Source: a virus
Direction: 5' to 3' (one strand)
Virus record (IMG/VR): IMGVR_UViG_3300034066_000667
Coordinates: 1 to 24,768 of that record
DNA: 24,768 nt
Made by a program: the position numbers and the translations under genes. Position 1 is the stretch's first letter, and every line of letters begins with the position of its first letter. Below the pieces are notes generated by a model. It was not told the DNA's origin, did not search any database, and was given only the letters and a program-made list of their open reading frames with translations. Of this stretch, positions 15,660-21,344 are shown piece by piece.

Positions 15660-17111
15660 ATGCCAGTAACAATGGAAGATGTAGTCACCAGTAATGCATG
15701 GGGCTACCTTCACAATGCAAGATGTCTCAACTGTCGCACCTTTCAAGAGATATGGGTGCTATCAGCCCTACAAACCCCTGATGGGTACTGCGTGAACTGC
15801 CAGATGGGCGCACTGCGTGATGTGATGCGCTACTCAGACAATGTTCTCACCGAGGACGGTCTGATAGCACTCAGGGATAGCCGTCCTCGTCCAACCGAGG
15901 ATACCTGCTACTCATGCGAGGGCATATCTGATCTCATCCCTTCATTGGATGGCTCAGGTAATGAAGTGCAGAGCCACGATAACAATGAGTGTTCTCGCTC
16001 ATGTGATCGTTGCGACACTCAATATGCGCGCTATAACTGGCGCGTAAACTCCTTCTATAGTGGCGATCTAGTGGTAGTGAACTTCGAGAAAATATTCGGA
16101 GAGGAAGTCTGCCCTAAGTGCCAGAAGGAAATCTATGCTGATGGTGGTGGTGAGGATAATTTCTTCCACTGCTCATGTTGCGAGAGTATCGAACTCATGG
16201 ATGATAGCGGTTGGTTCAACGGCTCTCGCTATTGTGAGTCATGTATAGATAACAACGTCTATACATGTGATGAGTGCGGTCAGCAATACTGGGATGGTGA
16301 CGGGCATTACTGTCCAGATGAGGATTCAAGTCACCTCATCAACTCCTACTCGTACAAGCCACGTCCGTACTTCTTTGGCACTGCTACCTATCACATGGGG
16401 TTCGAGTTAGAAGTCGAGTCTGACGGCAACTCAATAAGAGATGCAGCAGAAGTCGTGACCAATGCCCTTGGTGAGCGTATCTATCTGAAAGAGGATGGCT
16501 CTCTCAGTCAAGGCTTCGAGATCGTCACTCATCCTCACTCGCTTGAGGAATACCAAGCCAACTTCGACTGGGAGGCACTTACCTCACTGCGTAGGCTGGG
16601 CTTTCGTTCATGGGATACCCGTACATGCGGTCTGCATGTCCACGTCTCACGTACTGCGTTTGGAATTCCAAACAGTAGGAAAGACATCACCAAGGTTCAG
16701 GCTCATGAGTTACGATTCATGAAACTGATCTACGACAATGATCGCCAGATCAGTAGGCTGGCAGGTCGTACATCATCCTATGCAACCTTCGAGGATAAGG
16801 GTCACCTAGTCCAGAAGGTCAAGTATGGACATCAAGAAAATGGTCGCTATGCAGCGGTCAACTCAGAGAACTCTGAGACACTTGAGGTTCGAGTGTTCAG
16901 AGGATCACTCAAGCCTGCACGCGTACTCATGGCACTAGAACTCGTTCAATGTGCCGTAGAATATACGCGTGACTTACATGTGAACGCCAGCAATAAGGCT
17001 CTCTCATGGATGATGTTCACTCGGTATGTCGTAGACAATGCCTCAACTTATCCAAATCTATTTACGGCTATGGAGAAATCCTTCATGTCCGATACAGTCA
17101 ATGAGTCCTAA
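15660..17111 (+). CDS. Amidoligase with N-terminal zinc-ribbon array, 483 residues
   Basis: The C-terminal half matches the putative amidoligase family (PF12224, a COOH-NH2 ligase related to glutamine synthetase). Motifs are GFELEVESDG at 247-256, KEDGSLSQGFEIVTHP at 277-292, CGLHVHVSR at 323-331, and RYAAVNSENSETLEVRVFRG at 396-415. Such enzymes are predicted to join an amine to a carboxylate using ATP; the substrate here is unknown. The first 225 residues carry many zinc-ribbon cysteine pairs (22/25, 44/47, 83/86, 115/118, 151/154, 171/174, 192/195, 203/206), an unusually long array likely to bind nucleic acid or protein. The start is fixed by AAAGG seven bases upstream. The next gene encodes a glutamine amidotransferase, a likely ammonia donor. 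Confidence 0.85.
   Translation: MPVTMEDVVTSNAWGYLHNARCLNCRTFQEIWVLSALQTPDGYCVNCQMGALRDVMRYSDNVLTEDGLIALRDSRPRPTEDTCYSCEGISDLIPSLDGSGNEVQSHDNNECSRSCDRCDTQYARYNWRVNSFYSGDLVVVNFEKIFGEEVCPKCQKEIYADGGGEDNFFHCSCCESIELMDDSGWFNGSRYCESCIDNNVYTCDECGQQYWDGDGHYCPDEDSSHLINSYSYKPRPYFFGTATYHMGFELEVESDGNSIRDAAEVVTNALGERIYLKEDGSLSQGFEIVTHPHSLEEYQANFDWEALTSLRRLGFRSWDTRTCGLHVHVSRTAFGIPNSRKDITKVQAHELRFMKLIYDNDRQISRLAGRTSSYATFEDKGHLVQKVKYGHQENGRYAAVNSENSETLEVRVFRGSLKPARVLMALELVQCAVEYTRDLHVNASNKALSWMMFTRYVVDNASTYPNLFTAMEKSFMSDTVNES
16658..16673. repeat. GTTTGG-N4-CCAAAC palindrome, copy 5, inside a gene
   Basis: GTTTGGAATTCCAAAC, a perfect 16-base palindrome, lies inside the amidoligase frame where it encodes FGIPN plus flanking bases. 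It is the only copy not near a gene boundary, as intragenic stoperator-type sites can be. Confidence 0.75.
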
Positions 17112-17113
17112 CC

Positions 17114-17129
17114 GTTTGGGTTTCCAAAC
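17114..17129. repeat. GTTTGG-N4-CCAAAC palindrome, copy 6
   Basis: GTTTGGGTTTCCAAAC begins two bases after the amidoligase stop and ends 17 bases before the amidotransferase ATG. The centre differs from the other copies but both arms are intact. Confidence 0.85.
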
Positions 17130-17146
17130 AGAAATGAGTATGTAAA

Positions 17147-17992
17147 ATGTGTATGTTATGTGTGATTCCGCCAAATGTAATTCCATCACGAGAGAAGTTG
17201 GAAAACTCTGCTCTCAACAATCCTCATGGCTTCGGCTTCGCTATCGTAATTCCTAGCGAGAATCGTATCCATGTAGAACGCACCATGAACGCTGATACAT
17301 CCATCAAGCGATTCCTCGAAATGCGTGGCAAGTATCCAGAAGGTTATGCCATGTGGCATGCACGATTCGCCACTCATGGTTCTCAGACTGTCGAGAACTG
17401 CCATCCATTCCAAGTAGGCGTAGGTAACAACCTTACTTATCTTGCACACAATGGCATCCTGCCAATCGTTGAGCCTCAAGGTGATGATCGTAGCGATACG
17501 CGTATCTTTGCTGAGGATCTACTACCTGCAATCGGTGGGGTTACTGCCCTAGATAACCCACAAGTGTCCAACCTCATTGAGGATTTCACTAGCGGTTCCA
17601 AGGTATGCATCCTCACGATAGATCCACGCGCTGAGTATCAGTGCTATCTATATCATGCTGAGAAGGGCAAGAAGGATGAGTCTGGCGTGTGGTGGTCTAA
17701 CGACTCCTGCTATCTCGATACTTATTCTCGCAAGTGGACATCCACTAACCCTTTAGACTTTGGGCTAGGTTTCGGCGGTTATTCCACTAACGAAGAAGTC
17801 AAGTGGCGTGAGTGCGAGGTCTGTGAGACCTATGTAGATGAGATGATGATCGAGTCATGGGATGATAACTACTGCATGGCTTGTGGCTCATGCTATGACT
17901 GCAAGGCGTATCTCACCAACTGCCTATGCTACAAGGGCAAAGATCAGACATGGGCTGGTCTAGGTAAAGAAGGTGGGTGGGCTCTATCATGA
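17147..17992 (+). CDS. Class II glutamine amidotransferase with C-terminal zinc ribbon, 281 residues
   Basis: An Ntn-type glutaminase domain that releases ammonia from glutamine. The start MCMLC places Cys2 as the N-terminal nucleophile after Met removal. Supporting motifs are NNPHGFGFA (24-32), HARFATHGS (71-79), ENCHPF (83-88), AHNGIL (100-105) and SDTRIFAEDLL (116-126). Residues 223-261 add paired cysteines (223/226, 243/246, 249/252, 259/261), a zinc ribbon not typical of the basic domain. It follows the amidoligase, which suggests that it supplies the amine. The ribosome binding site is weak, and a three-codon frame ATG AGT ATG TAA (17134-17145) precedes the start, so translation may be tuned. 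Its stop overlaps the next start as ATGA. Confidence 0.88.
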   Translation: MCMLCVIPPNVIPSREKLENSALNNPHGFGFAIVIPSENRIHVERTMNADTSIKRFLEMRGKYPEGYAMWHARFATHGSQTVENCHPFQVGVGNNLTYLAHNGILPIVEPQGDDRSDTRIFAEDLLPAIGGVTALDNPQVSNLIEDFTSGSKVCILTIDPRAEYQCYLYHAEKGKKDESGVWWSNDSCYLDTYSRKWTSTNPLDFGLGFGGYSTNEEVKWRECEVCETYVDEMMIESWDDNYCMACGSCYDCKAYLTNCLCYKGKDQTWAGLGKEGGWALS

Positions 17993-18093
17993 GTAAAGAG
18001 TATGAGCAAGAAATAATTGGAATCATGTATTCAATTATGAAAAGTCTCAATCGCATAGCCAATGCCTTAGAAAAGGAAGGGGATCAGTCATGA
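17989..18093 (+). CDS. Very small helical protein, 34 residues
   Basis: The peptide reads MSKEYEQEIIGIMYSIMKSL then NRIANALEKEGDQS, an amphipathic helix with hydrophobic residues at regular heptad-like spacing. It overlaps the amidotransferase stop (ATGA) at one end and the next start (ATGA) at the other, an arrangement hard to obtain by chance. This supports translation by coupling. No family is recognised; it may be a small oligomerising or regulatory peptide. Confidence 0.55.
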   Translation: MSKEYEQEIIGIMYSIMKSLNRIANALEKEGDQS

Positions 18094-18275
18094 GTAAGAA
18101 ACGCAAGCCAGTACCGCCTACCCCTTTCTATCTAGGGGTTCGCGCTGAACTATTCCTGCATGACGCCGAACAAGCGTTACGGGATGGCAACAAAGAACGT
18201 CATGCTCAACTGATGCTCAGAGCCACTGAGTATCAGCGCATGGCTGGTCAATTACCAATGGAAGGAAACTCGTGA
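18090..18275 (+). CDS. Unknown small protein, 61 residues
   Basis: A basic, Pro-rich start (MSKKRKPVPPTPFYL) is followed by a helical segment, AELFLHDAEQALRDGNKERH, and a Met-rich end. A good ribosome binding sequence, AAGGAAGGGG, lies before the ATG. Both ends overlap neighbours by four bases. There are no cysteine motifs or membrane helix. The helical hairpin form resembles TPR-like or protein-binding small proteins, with no firm assignment. Confidence 0.65.
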   Translation: MSKKRKPVPPTPFYLGVRAELFLHDAEQALRDGNKERHAQLMLRATEYQRMAGQLPMEGNS

Positions 18276-18424
18276 GCAAATATAAAGATGCTCTATGCGC
18301 CAAGTGTGCTATGCCAATTCTGGTACTGGCACACGATCACAGTGCTGGGTTCTATTGCCAGCAGTGTGCATGGGATAAGATGGATGCCGTAGGTTTAGTC
18401 TATGGTATCGAGGTGAGTAAGTGA
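18272..18424 (+). CDS. Small zinc-ribbon protein, 50 residues
   Basis: The frame starts with GTG at 18272, behind the ribosome binding sequence GGAAGGAAA, and overlaps the preceding TGA as GTGA. Two cysteine pairs, CAKC (9-12) and CQQC (30-33), with a hydrophobic segment and His residues between them, form a likely zinc ribbon. It ends just inside the WhiB start. It could be an RNA- or protein-binding accessory, as are the other ribbon proteins in this block. Confidence 0.65.
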   Translation: MSKYKDALCAKCAMPILVLAHDHSAGFYCQQCAWDKMDAVGLVYGIEVSK

Positions 18425-18759
18425 CCGAACATCATTTTCCTATCTTCGATAACCGCGCTCTATGTGCTGAGGTTGACCCAGAAGTCTGGTTTCCAGAACA
18501 TGGTGGCAACAACAAATACAAGACGCCAGAGGCTGTTCACGCTAAGCAATTATGCAAGGCGTGTCCAGCACTGGCGGAGTGTCGAGAATACGCTCTCAGA
18601 TATACTGGACTTTATGGTATCTGGGGCGGTCTCGATCCTAGTCAGAGGCGAGATATCCAAAAGCAGTTAAACATAATCCCCGTCCATGTCTTAGCGACTA
18701 CGCCAACCATGCACGAGGGGTTCAGAGATGGAGTACCACTTGATACAGGACGACTATGA
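18421..18759 (+). CDS. whiB: WhiB-family iron-sulfur transcription regulator, 112 residues
   Basis: WhiB proteins bind a [4Fe-4S] cluster through four cysteines and act with the primary sigma factor at promoters; they occur only in Actinobacteria and their phages. Here C15, C45, C48 and C54 have the family spacing (LCKACPALAEC), followed by the G(I/V)WGG turn at 66-70 and the basic segment DPSQRRDIQKQL. It starts at GTG 18421, with GAGGTG just upstream, and overlaps the zinc-ribbon gene. It may redirect host transcription or act on the phage promoters. It shares 32 bases with the next small membrane protein gene. Confidence 0.95.
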   Translation: MTEHHFPIFDNRALCAEVDPEVWFPEHGGNNKYKTPEAVHAKQLCKACPALAECREYALRYTGLYGIWGGLDPSQRRDIQKQLNIIPVHVLATTPTMHEGFRDGVPLDTGRL

Positions 18760-18859
18760 CCACTTCGTAGGAAGTGTCTCAGAACAACTCATGCTCATGT
18801 TATGGACATGCGTTGGGACGCTTATTGCAACGGGCATGATACTTGCCTTAGCATTATGA
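18728..18859 (+). CDS. Small single-span membrane protein, 43 residues
   Basis: The start ATG lies inside the end of whiB, behind GAGGGG. The protein has a polar N-terminus (EYHLIQDDYDHFVGSVSEQ) and then a hydrophobic C-terminal segment at about 22-43 (LMLMLWTCVGTLIATGMILA) that should span the membrane. Promoter P3 overlaps its last codons. Together with the 56-residue membrane protein it gives the block two small membrane proteins; roles unknown. Confidence 0.6.
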   Translation: MEYHLIQDDYDHFVGSVSEQLMLMLWTCVGTLIATGMILALAL

Positions 18860-18872
18860 GTCGGAGTATAAT
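18843..18872 (+). promoter_or_regulatory. Promoter P3 followed by palindrome copy 7
   Basis: TTGCCT (18843-18848), an 18-base spacer, then a perfect TATAAT (18867-18872). Transcription should begin near 18879, so palindrome copy 7 covers about +9 to +24, a classic repressor roadblock position. The promoter would allow the last three small genes to be expressed separately from whiB. Confidence 0.6.
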
Positions 18873-18886
18873 AGGTGATGGCTGGC

Positions 18887-18902
18887 GTTTGGAAATCCAA
18901 AC
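18887..18902. repeat. GTTTGG-N4-CCAAAC palindrome, copy 7
   Basis: GTTTGGAAATCCAAAC, the reverse complement of copies 1-4, lies just downstream of the P3 start site and 29 bases before the next ATG. Confidence 0.87.
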
Positions 18903-18931
18903 ACTTGCCATCCTTCATGAAAGGAAAGATC

Positions 18932-19063
18932 ATGTCAGAACCCAGAGTGGATGACGACATAGCACTAGGCAAGGATGACTCATGCGAGGACTGTGATGAA
19001 CGGTTGCGCGACTGTGAGTGTCATGAGCCTGATGTGTGCTATGACGAATTCTACAATGACTAG
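18932..19063 (+). CDS. Small acidic cysteine-rich protein, 43 residues
   Basis: I chose the ATG at 18932 because GAAAGGAAAG precedes it at normal distance; the frame remains open upstream through palindrome copy 7 but without a ribosome binding site. The product is very acidic and contains the cysteines CEDC, CEC and C (DSCEDCDERLRDCECHEPDVC), a possible metal site. No family is recognised. It is the first gene after promoter P3. Confidence 0.6.
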   Translation: MSEPRVDDDIALGKDDSCEDCDERLRDCECHEPDVCYDEFYND

Positions 19064-19074
19064 AAGGGAATACC

Positions 19075-19254
19075 ATGCAAGTATATCAAGATGAAGTCAT
19101 GCAAGTTGCTGGCTTTATCGTTCAAGTGAGCGATGAATATGGCAACGGAACATGGTCGTATGGAATGTTCGATACTGAGGATGAGGCGTTAGCGTTTACT
19201 GACGGCTTACTTCATGCGGTTATCGAGCCTATCTACAAGCCAGTAAAACACTGA
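19075..19254 (+). CDS. Unknown small protein, 59 residues
   Basis: The protein starts MQVYQDEVMQVAGFIVQVSD and has alternating hydrophobic residues, suggesting a small beta-sheet with one helix (EDEALAFTDGLLHAVIE). The ribosome binding sequence GAAGGGAA lies before the ATG, and its TGA overlaps the next ATG by one base. The family is not recognised. Confidence 0.65.
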   Translation: MQVYQDEVMQVAGFIVQVSDEYGNGTWSYGMFDTEDEALAFTDGLLHAVIEPIYKPVKH

Positions 19255-19361
19255 TGAAGTGTTACTACTGCGCTCGTAAAATAAGCAAGGATAGTGCGAC
19301 CCTAGAGGGCTTCGCTAAATGCGAATCTTGTGGCTGGGTGTCACCTGTCCGAGTTGCTTAA
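19254..19361 (+). CDS. Tiny zinc-ribbon protein, 35 residues
   Basis: Two cysteine pairs, CYYC (3-6) and CESC (23-26), in 35 residues form a minimal zinc ribbon, ending GWVSPVRVA. The ATG overlaps the preceding stop (TGATG). It is the last gene of the rightward block, directly followed by palindrome copy 8 and the terminator. Confidence 0.65.
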   Translation: MKCYYCARKISKDSATLEGFAKCESCGWVSPVRVA

Positions 19362-19363
19362 CT

Positions 19364-19379
19364 GTTTGGAAATCCAAAC
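19364..19379. repeat. GTTTGG-N4-CCAAAC palindrome, copy 8
   Basis: GTTTGGAAATCCAAAC begins three bases after the last stop codon of the block and ends three bases before the terminator stem. Confidence 0.87.
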
Positions 19380-19381
19380 AC

Positions 19382-19414
19382 GCCCCTCACCCTTAACTGG
19401 GTGGGGGGCTTTTT
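19382..19414 (+). terminator. Rho-independent terminator closing the rightward block
   Basis: An 11-base-pair stem, GCCCCTCACCC (19382-19392) with GGGTGGGGGGC (19399-19409, one T-G pair), has loop TTAACT and is followed by TTTTT (19410-19414). The T-run is only on the rightward strand. It separates the rightward block from the converging DNA-metabolism operon. Confidence 0.92.
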
Positions 19415-19554
19415 CATGCCTTCTTTTTGTACCAACCTTCGCCAGTCTTATGCTGGCACTCGCAACCTTTGCATAGATCATGCAACCCAATAGCGATATA
19501 GATATCACCCAACTTATTGGCCTCGCCACCTGCCGTGCACTTCTCGCAAATCAT
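19414..19554 (-). CDS. Small cysteine-rich zinc-binding protein, 46 residues
   Basis: The frame reads MICEKCTAGGEANKLGDIYI and continues to CKGCECQHKTGEGWYKKKA. Cys pairs CEKC and CKGC plus an adjacent C and H make a probable zinc ribbon. The ATG overlaps the preceding TGA (ATGA at 19551-19554). Its stop touches the T-run of the converging terminator, so it is the last gene of the leftward operon. It resembles small ribbon proteins seen in other actinophages, but no name is justified. Confidence 0.65.
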   Translation of the reverse strand: MICEKCTAGGEANKLGDIYIAIGLHDLCKGCECQHKTGEGWYKKKA

Positions 19555-19862
19555 GGGACGACAACTTCCTCAGGGGCAGGGTCGGAAGAAGTTTGTGTTG
19601 GATAGACCTTGCCGTCCTCTGGAACTTCCTCAACTCTTGTAGGTGAAAACACAGCAGACTCTTGAACAGCGTCGACATACTGATGGAAGTACTCGATGAA
19701 AATATAAATCTGACTGACGAGATTCTCTGACATGTCCCTGACGTCGTTGAAGAATTTAACATCTTCCTCTGAGTGCTTACTCGTCCATGTCTGATCCTGG
19801 ATCTTCTCCTCCAGCGTCTTGTAAATCTCCATCACTTCTGTTATCTGCATTGATCTTGTCAT
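19551..19862 (-). CDS. Unknown helical protein, 103 residues
   Basis: I chose the ATG at 19862 because GAGGAAG lies a few bases upstream; this gives an 86-base overlap with the sigma-like gene. A shorter 60-residue form could begin at ATG 19733, and the frame is also open up to 19910. The product is mostly helical, with amphipathic segments (MEIYKTLEEKIQDQ and NLVSQIYIFIEYFHQYVDAV), and ends in a Pro/acidic tail. One RGTTTGTGTYGG repeat lies in its 3' part, where its complement encodes PTQT. Function unknown. Confidence 0.55.
   Translation of the reverse strand: MTRSMQITEVMEIYKTLEEKIQDQTWTSKHSEEDVKFFNDVRDMSENLVSQIYIFIEYFHQYVDAVQESAVFSPTRVEEVPEDGKVYPTQTSSDPAPEEVVVP
19590..19601 (+). repeat. 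RGTTTGTGTYGG repeat, outlying right copy
   Basis: AGTTTGTGTTGG is identical over 14 bases (with the preceding GA) to the copy at 14497-14508. It lies inside a leftward coding sequence 210 bases past palindrome copy 8. It could be coincidental. Confidence 0.4.
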
Positions 19863-20481
19863 TGGCTTCCTCTTCTGTGTAGTCGCGTTCCTTGCGTGGC
19901 TTACTGCCACCGAGGAAGTTAATCAAATTGTTTAGTGCTCTGTTAACTCTCATACGTGCTGCATCTTCTGTGATGTCCAGTTCCTTAGCAAAGGTCTTGT
20001 TATCACAGCCATCGCCGTAACGTAGAAAGATAATACTCTTCTGTTCACTGGTTAGTTTCTCAAGTCCCCAGTCAATATCAGCCATCATGGCAAACCAATT
20101 GCCTCCCTCGGAGGCTACCTTCTTGCCTGAGACAAAGCCTAGTTCGACCACTGCTGGTGCTACTAGATCACCTCTGATGACTGCTGGTAACAATGCTTCA
20201 ACGAGTTCCTTATCGTAGTAGTAATTGTCCTCTACACGATAGCCACCCATCTGTGCCTTCTGTTTCTGGCAGTAATCCTTAGCAGCGTTACGCAGTGACC
20301 TAGCAATTAGTTTTATAGACTGCTTGCCCTCTAACTGTTCCCATGTATTCACCTTGTTAGGGTGCTCAAGGAACCATACCCACAACTCTTGACGAACATC
20401 ATCAACGTCAACGATCTTGTATTTACGAGCGAATTCGTAAGCAATAGCACTCACAATTCCATCGTATCTTTCTATCACCAT
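19777..20481 (-). CDS. Sigma-70-like transcription factor, 234 residues
   Basis: The N-terminal part resembles sigma region 2 (YDGIVSAIAYEFARKYKIVD, DVDDVRQELWVWFLEH at 26-40, and LIARSLRNAAKDYCQKQ at 58-74). Residues 139-190 resemble region 4, with a helix-turn-helix: LEKLTSEQKSIIFLRYGDG, NKTFAKELDITEDAARMRVN, RALNNLINFL. The C-terminal 40 residues are an acidic tail. It could direct host RNA polymerase to phage promoters, or be a sigma-derived DNA-binding protein. AAGGA lies nine bases before the ATG, which directly follows the stop of a 42-residue gene. The spacing between the two regions is irregular, so true sigma activity is unproven. Confidence 0.75.
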   Translation of the reverse strand: MVIERYDGIVSAIAYEFARKYKIVDVDDVRQELWVWFLEHPNKVNTWEQLEGKQSIKLIARSLRNAAKDYCQKQKAQMGGYRVEDNYYYDKELVEALLPAVIRGDLVAPAVVELGFVSGKKVASEGGNWFAMMADIDWGLEKLTSEQKSIIFLRYGDGCDNKTFAKELDITEDAARMRVNRALNNLINFLGGSKPRKERDYTEEEANDKINADNRSDGDLQDAGGEDPGSDMDE

Positions 20482-20610
20482 TTAGATGTCCTTGTTTTCA
20501 AGAATTTGAATACGTTTTAACAGTTCGATATGTCGTAACTCTAAATCTTTTATCAGAAGTCTGGTAGTTTCGTGATAAAGAAATAGTTGTTTTATTTTTT
20601 TTCTCACCAT
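20482..20610 (-). CDS. Very small basic helical protein, 42 residues
   Basis: The frame starts MVRKKIKQLFLYHETTRLLI and continues KDLELRHIELLKRIQILENK, a Leu/Ile-rich amphipathic coil with a basic start. Its ATG overlaps the metallophosphoesterase stop and its TAA directly adjoins the ATG of the sigma-like gene, an arrangement that suggests a coupled gene. The ribosome binding site is weak. It could be a small dimerising partner of the sigma-like protein; that is inference from adjacency. Confidence 0.5.
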   Translation of the reverse strand: MVRKKIKQLFLYHETTRLLIKDLELRHIELLKRIQILENKDI

Positions 20611-21344
20611 TTGAATGTTTTACCATCCACTGTGAATGAGTTGTTGATGATAGGGACAAGTTGTGGGGTTACATTCTTCCCATCTACATGCAAGATACCA
20701 AAGCCTTGTTGCCACGTGAATAGCCCAGCCTTGATGTATTTTGCATTGCGATAATCCATGAGGTTTCCGAGTTCCATACCCCAGATAGTCTTAGGCTTAC
20801 CACCACGATAGGTCTGAGTCTGATGTGTCAAACCCATGCGATGCGTGTGACCACAGACTACGGACATGCCTGAGCGTTTCGCTAAACCCAACGCAGTGGC
20901 TCCTGCAGTAGGTTGTACGTTGCCCTCATCACCATGCATAAGCAACCAGCCTGGGGCTAGTTCGTATGGATCTGTGTGGTACTTGATCTCAAGTTCACTG
21001 AGTCCAAGGAAGTTTTCTAGTTGCAACTCAGGAAGTCCAAGCAATCCTGGAGCACGCATAGCAACTGTGTTAAACAATCTATCAGTATGGTTGCTACGAA
21101 TCATATGCTCAACGGTTAAGTCATAGAGCACTTGACGAGTAAGATCACGGTCACGTCCAATAGAGCGTTCAAACTCTAGTTCAGTCCCCTTACTCCATTT
21201 CGAGATGGTCTGCATATCCATTTCATCACCGCAGGATACTACAGTCTCAGGTTGATACCACTGAATGAACTTTGCCACTGCCTTCGTGGCCTCTACATCG
21301 TGATATGGAACCTGCAAATCAGATATGCAAACTATGTTTTTCAT
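20604..21344 (-). CDS. Calcineurin-like metallophosphoesterase, 246 residues
   Basis: A dinuclear-metal phosphoesterase; substrates could be phosphodiesters or nucleic acid ends. The family blocks are clear and in order: SDLQ at 8-11 (the usual DxH is DxQ here), GDEMD at 39-43, SNHTDR at 84-89, HGDEG at 137-141 and GHTHR at 165-169. The DxQ variant is common in phage members. It starts with an ATGA overlap of the HNH gene stop. It is in the DNA-metabolism operon, consistent with a role in DNA or nucleotide processing. Confidence 0.92.
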   Translation of the reverse strand: MKNIVCISDLQVPYHDVEATKAVAKFIQWYQPETVVSCGDEMDMQTISKWSKGTELEFERSIGRDRDLTRQVLYDLTVEHMIRSNHTDRLFNTVAMRAPGLLGLPELQLENFLGLSELEIKYHTDPYELAPGWLLMHGDEGNVQPTAGATALGLAKRSGMSVVCGHTHRMGLTHQTQTYRGGKPKTIWGMELGNLMDYRNAKYIKAGLFTWQQGFGILHVDGKNVTPQLVPIINNSFTVDGKTFKW

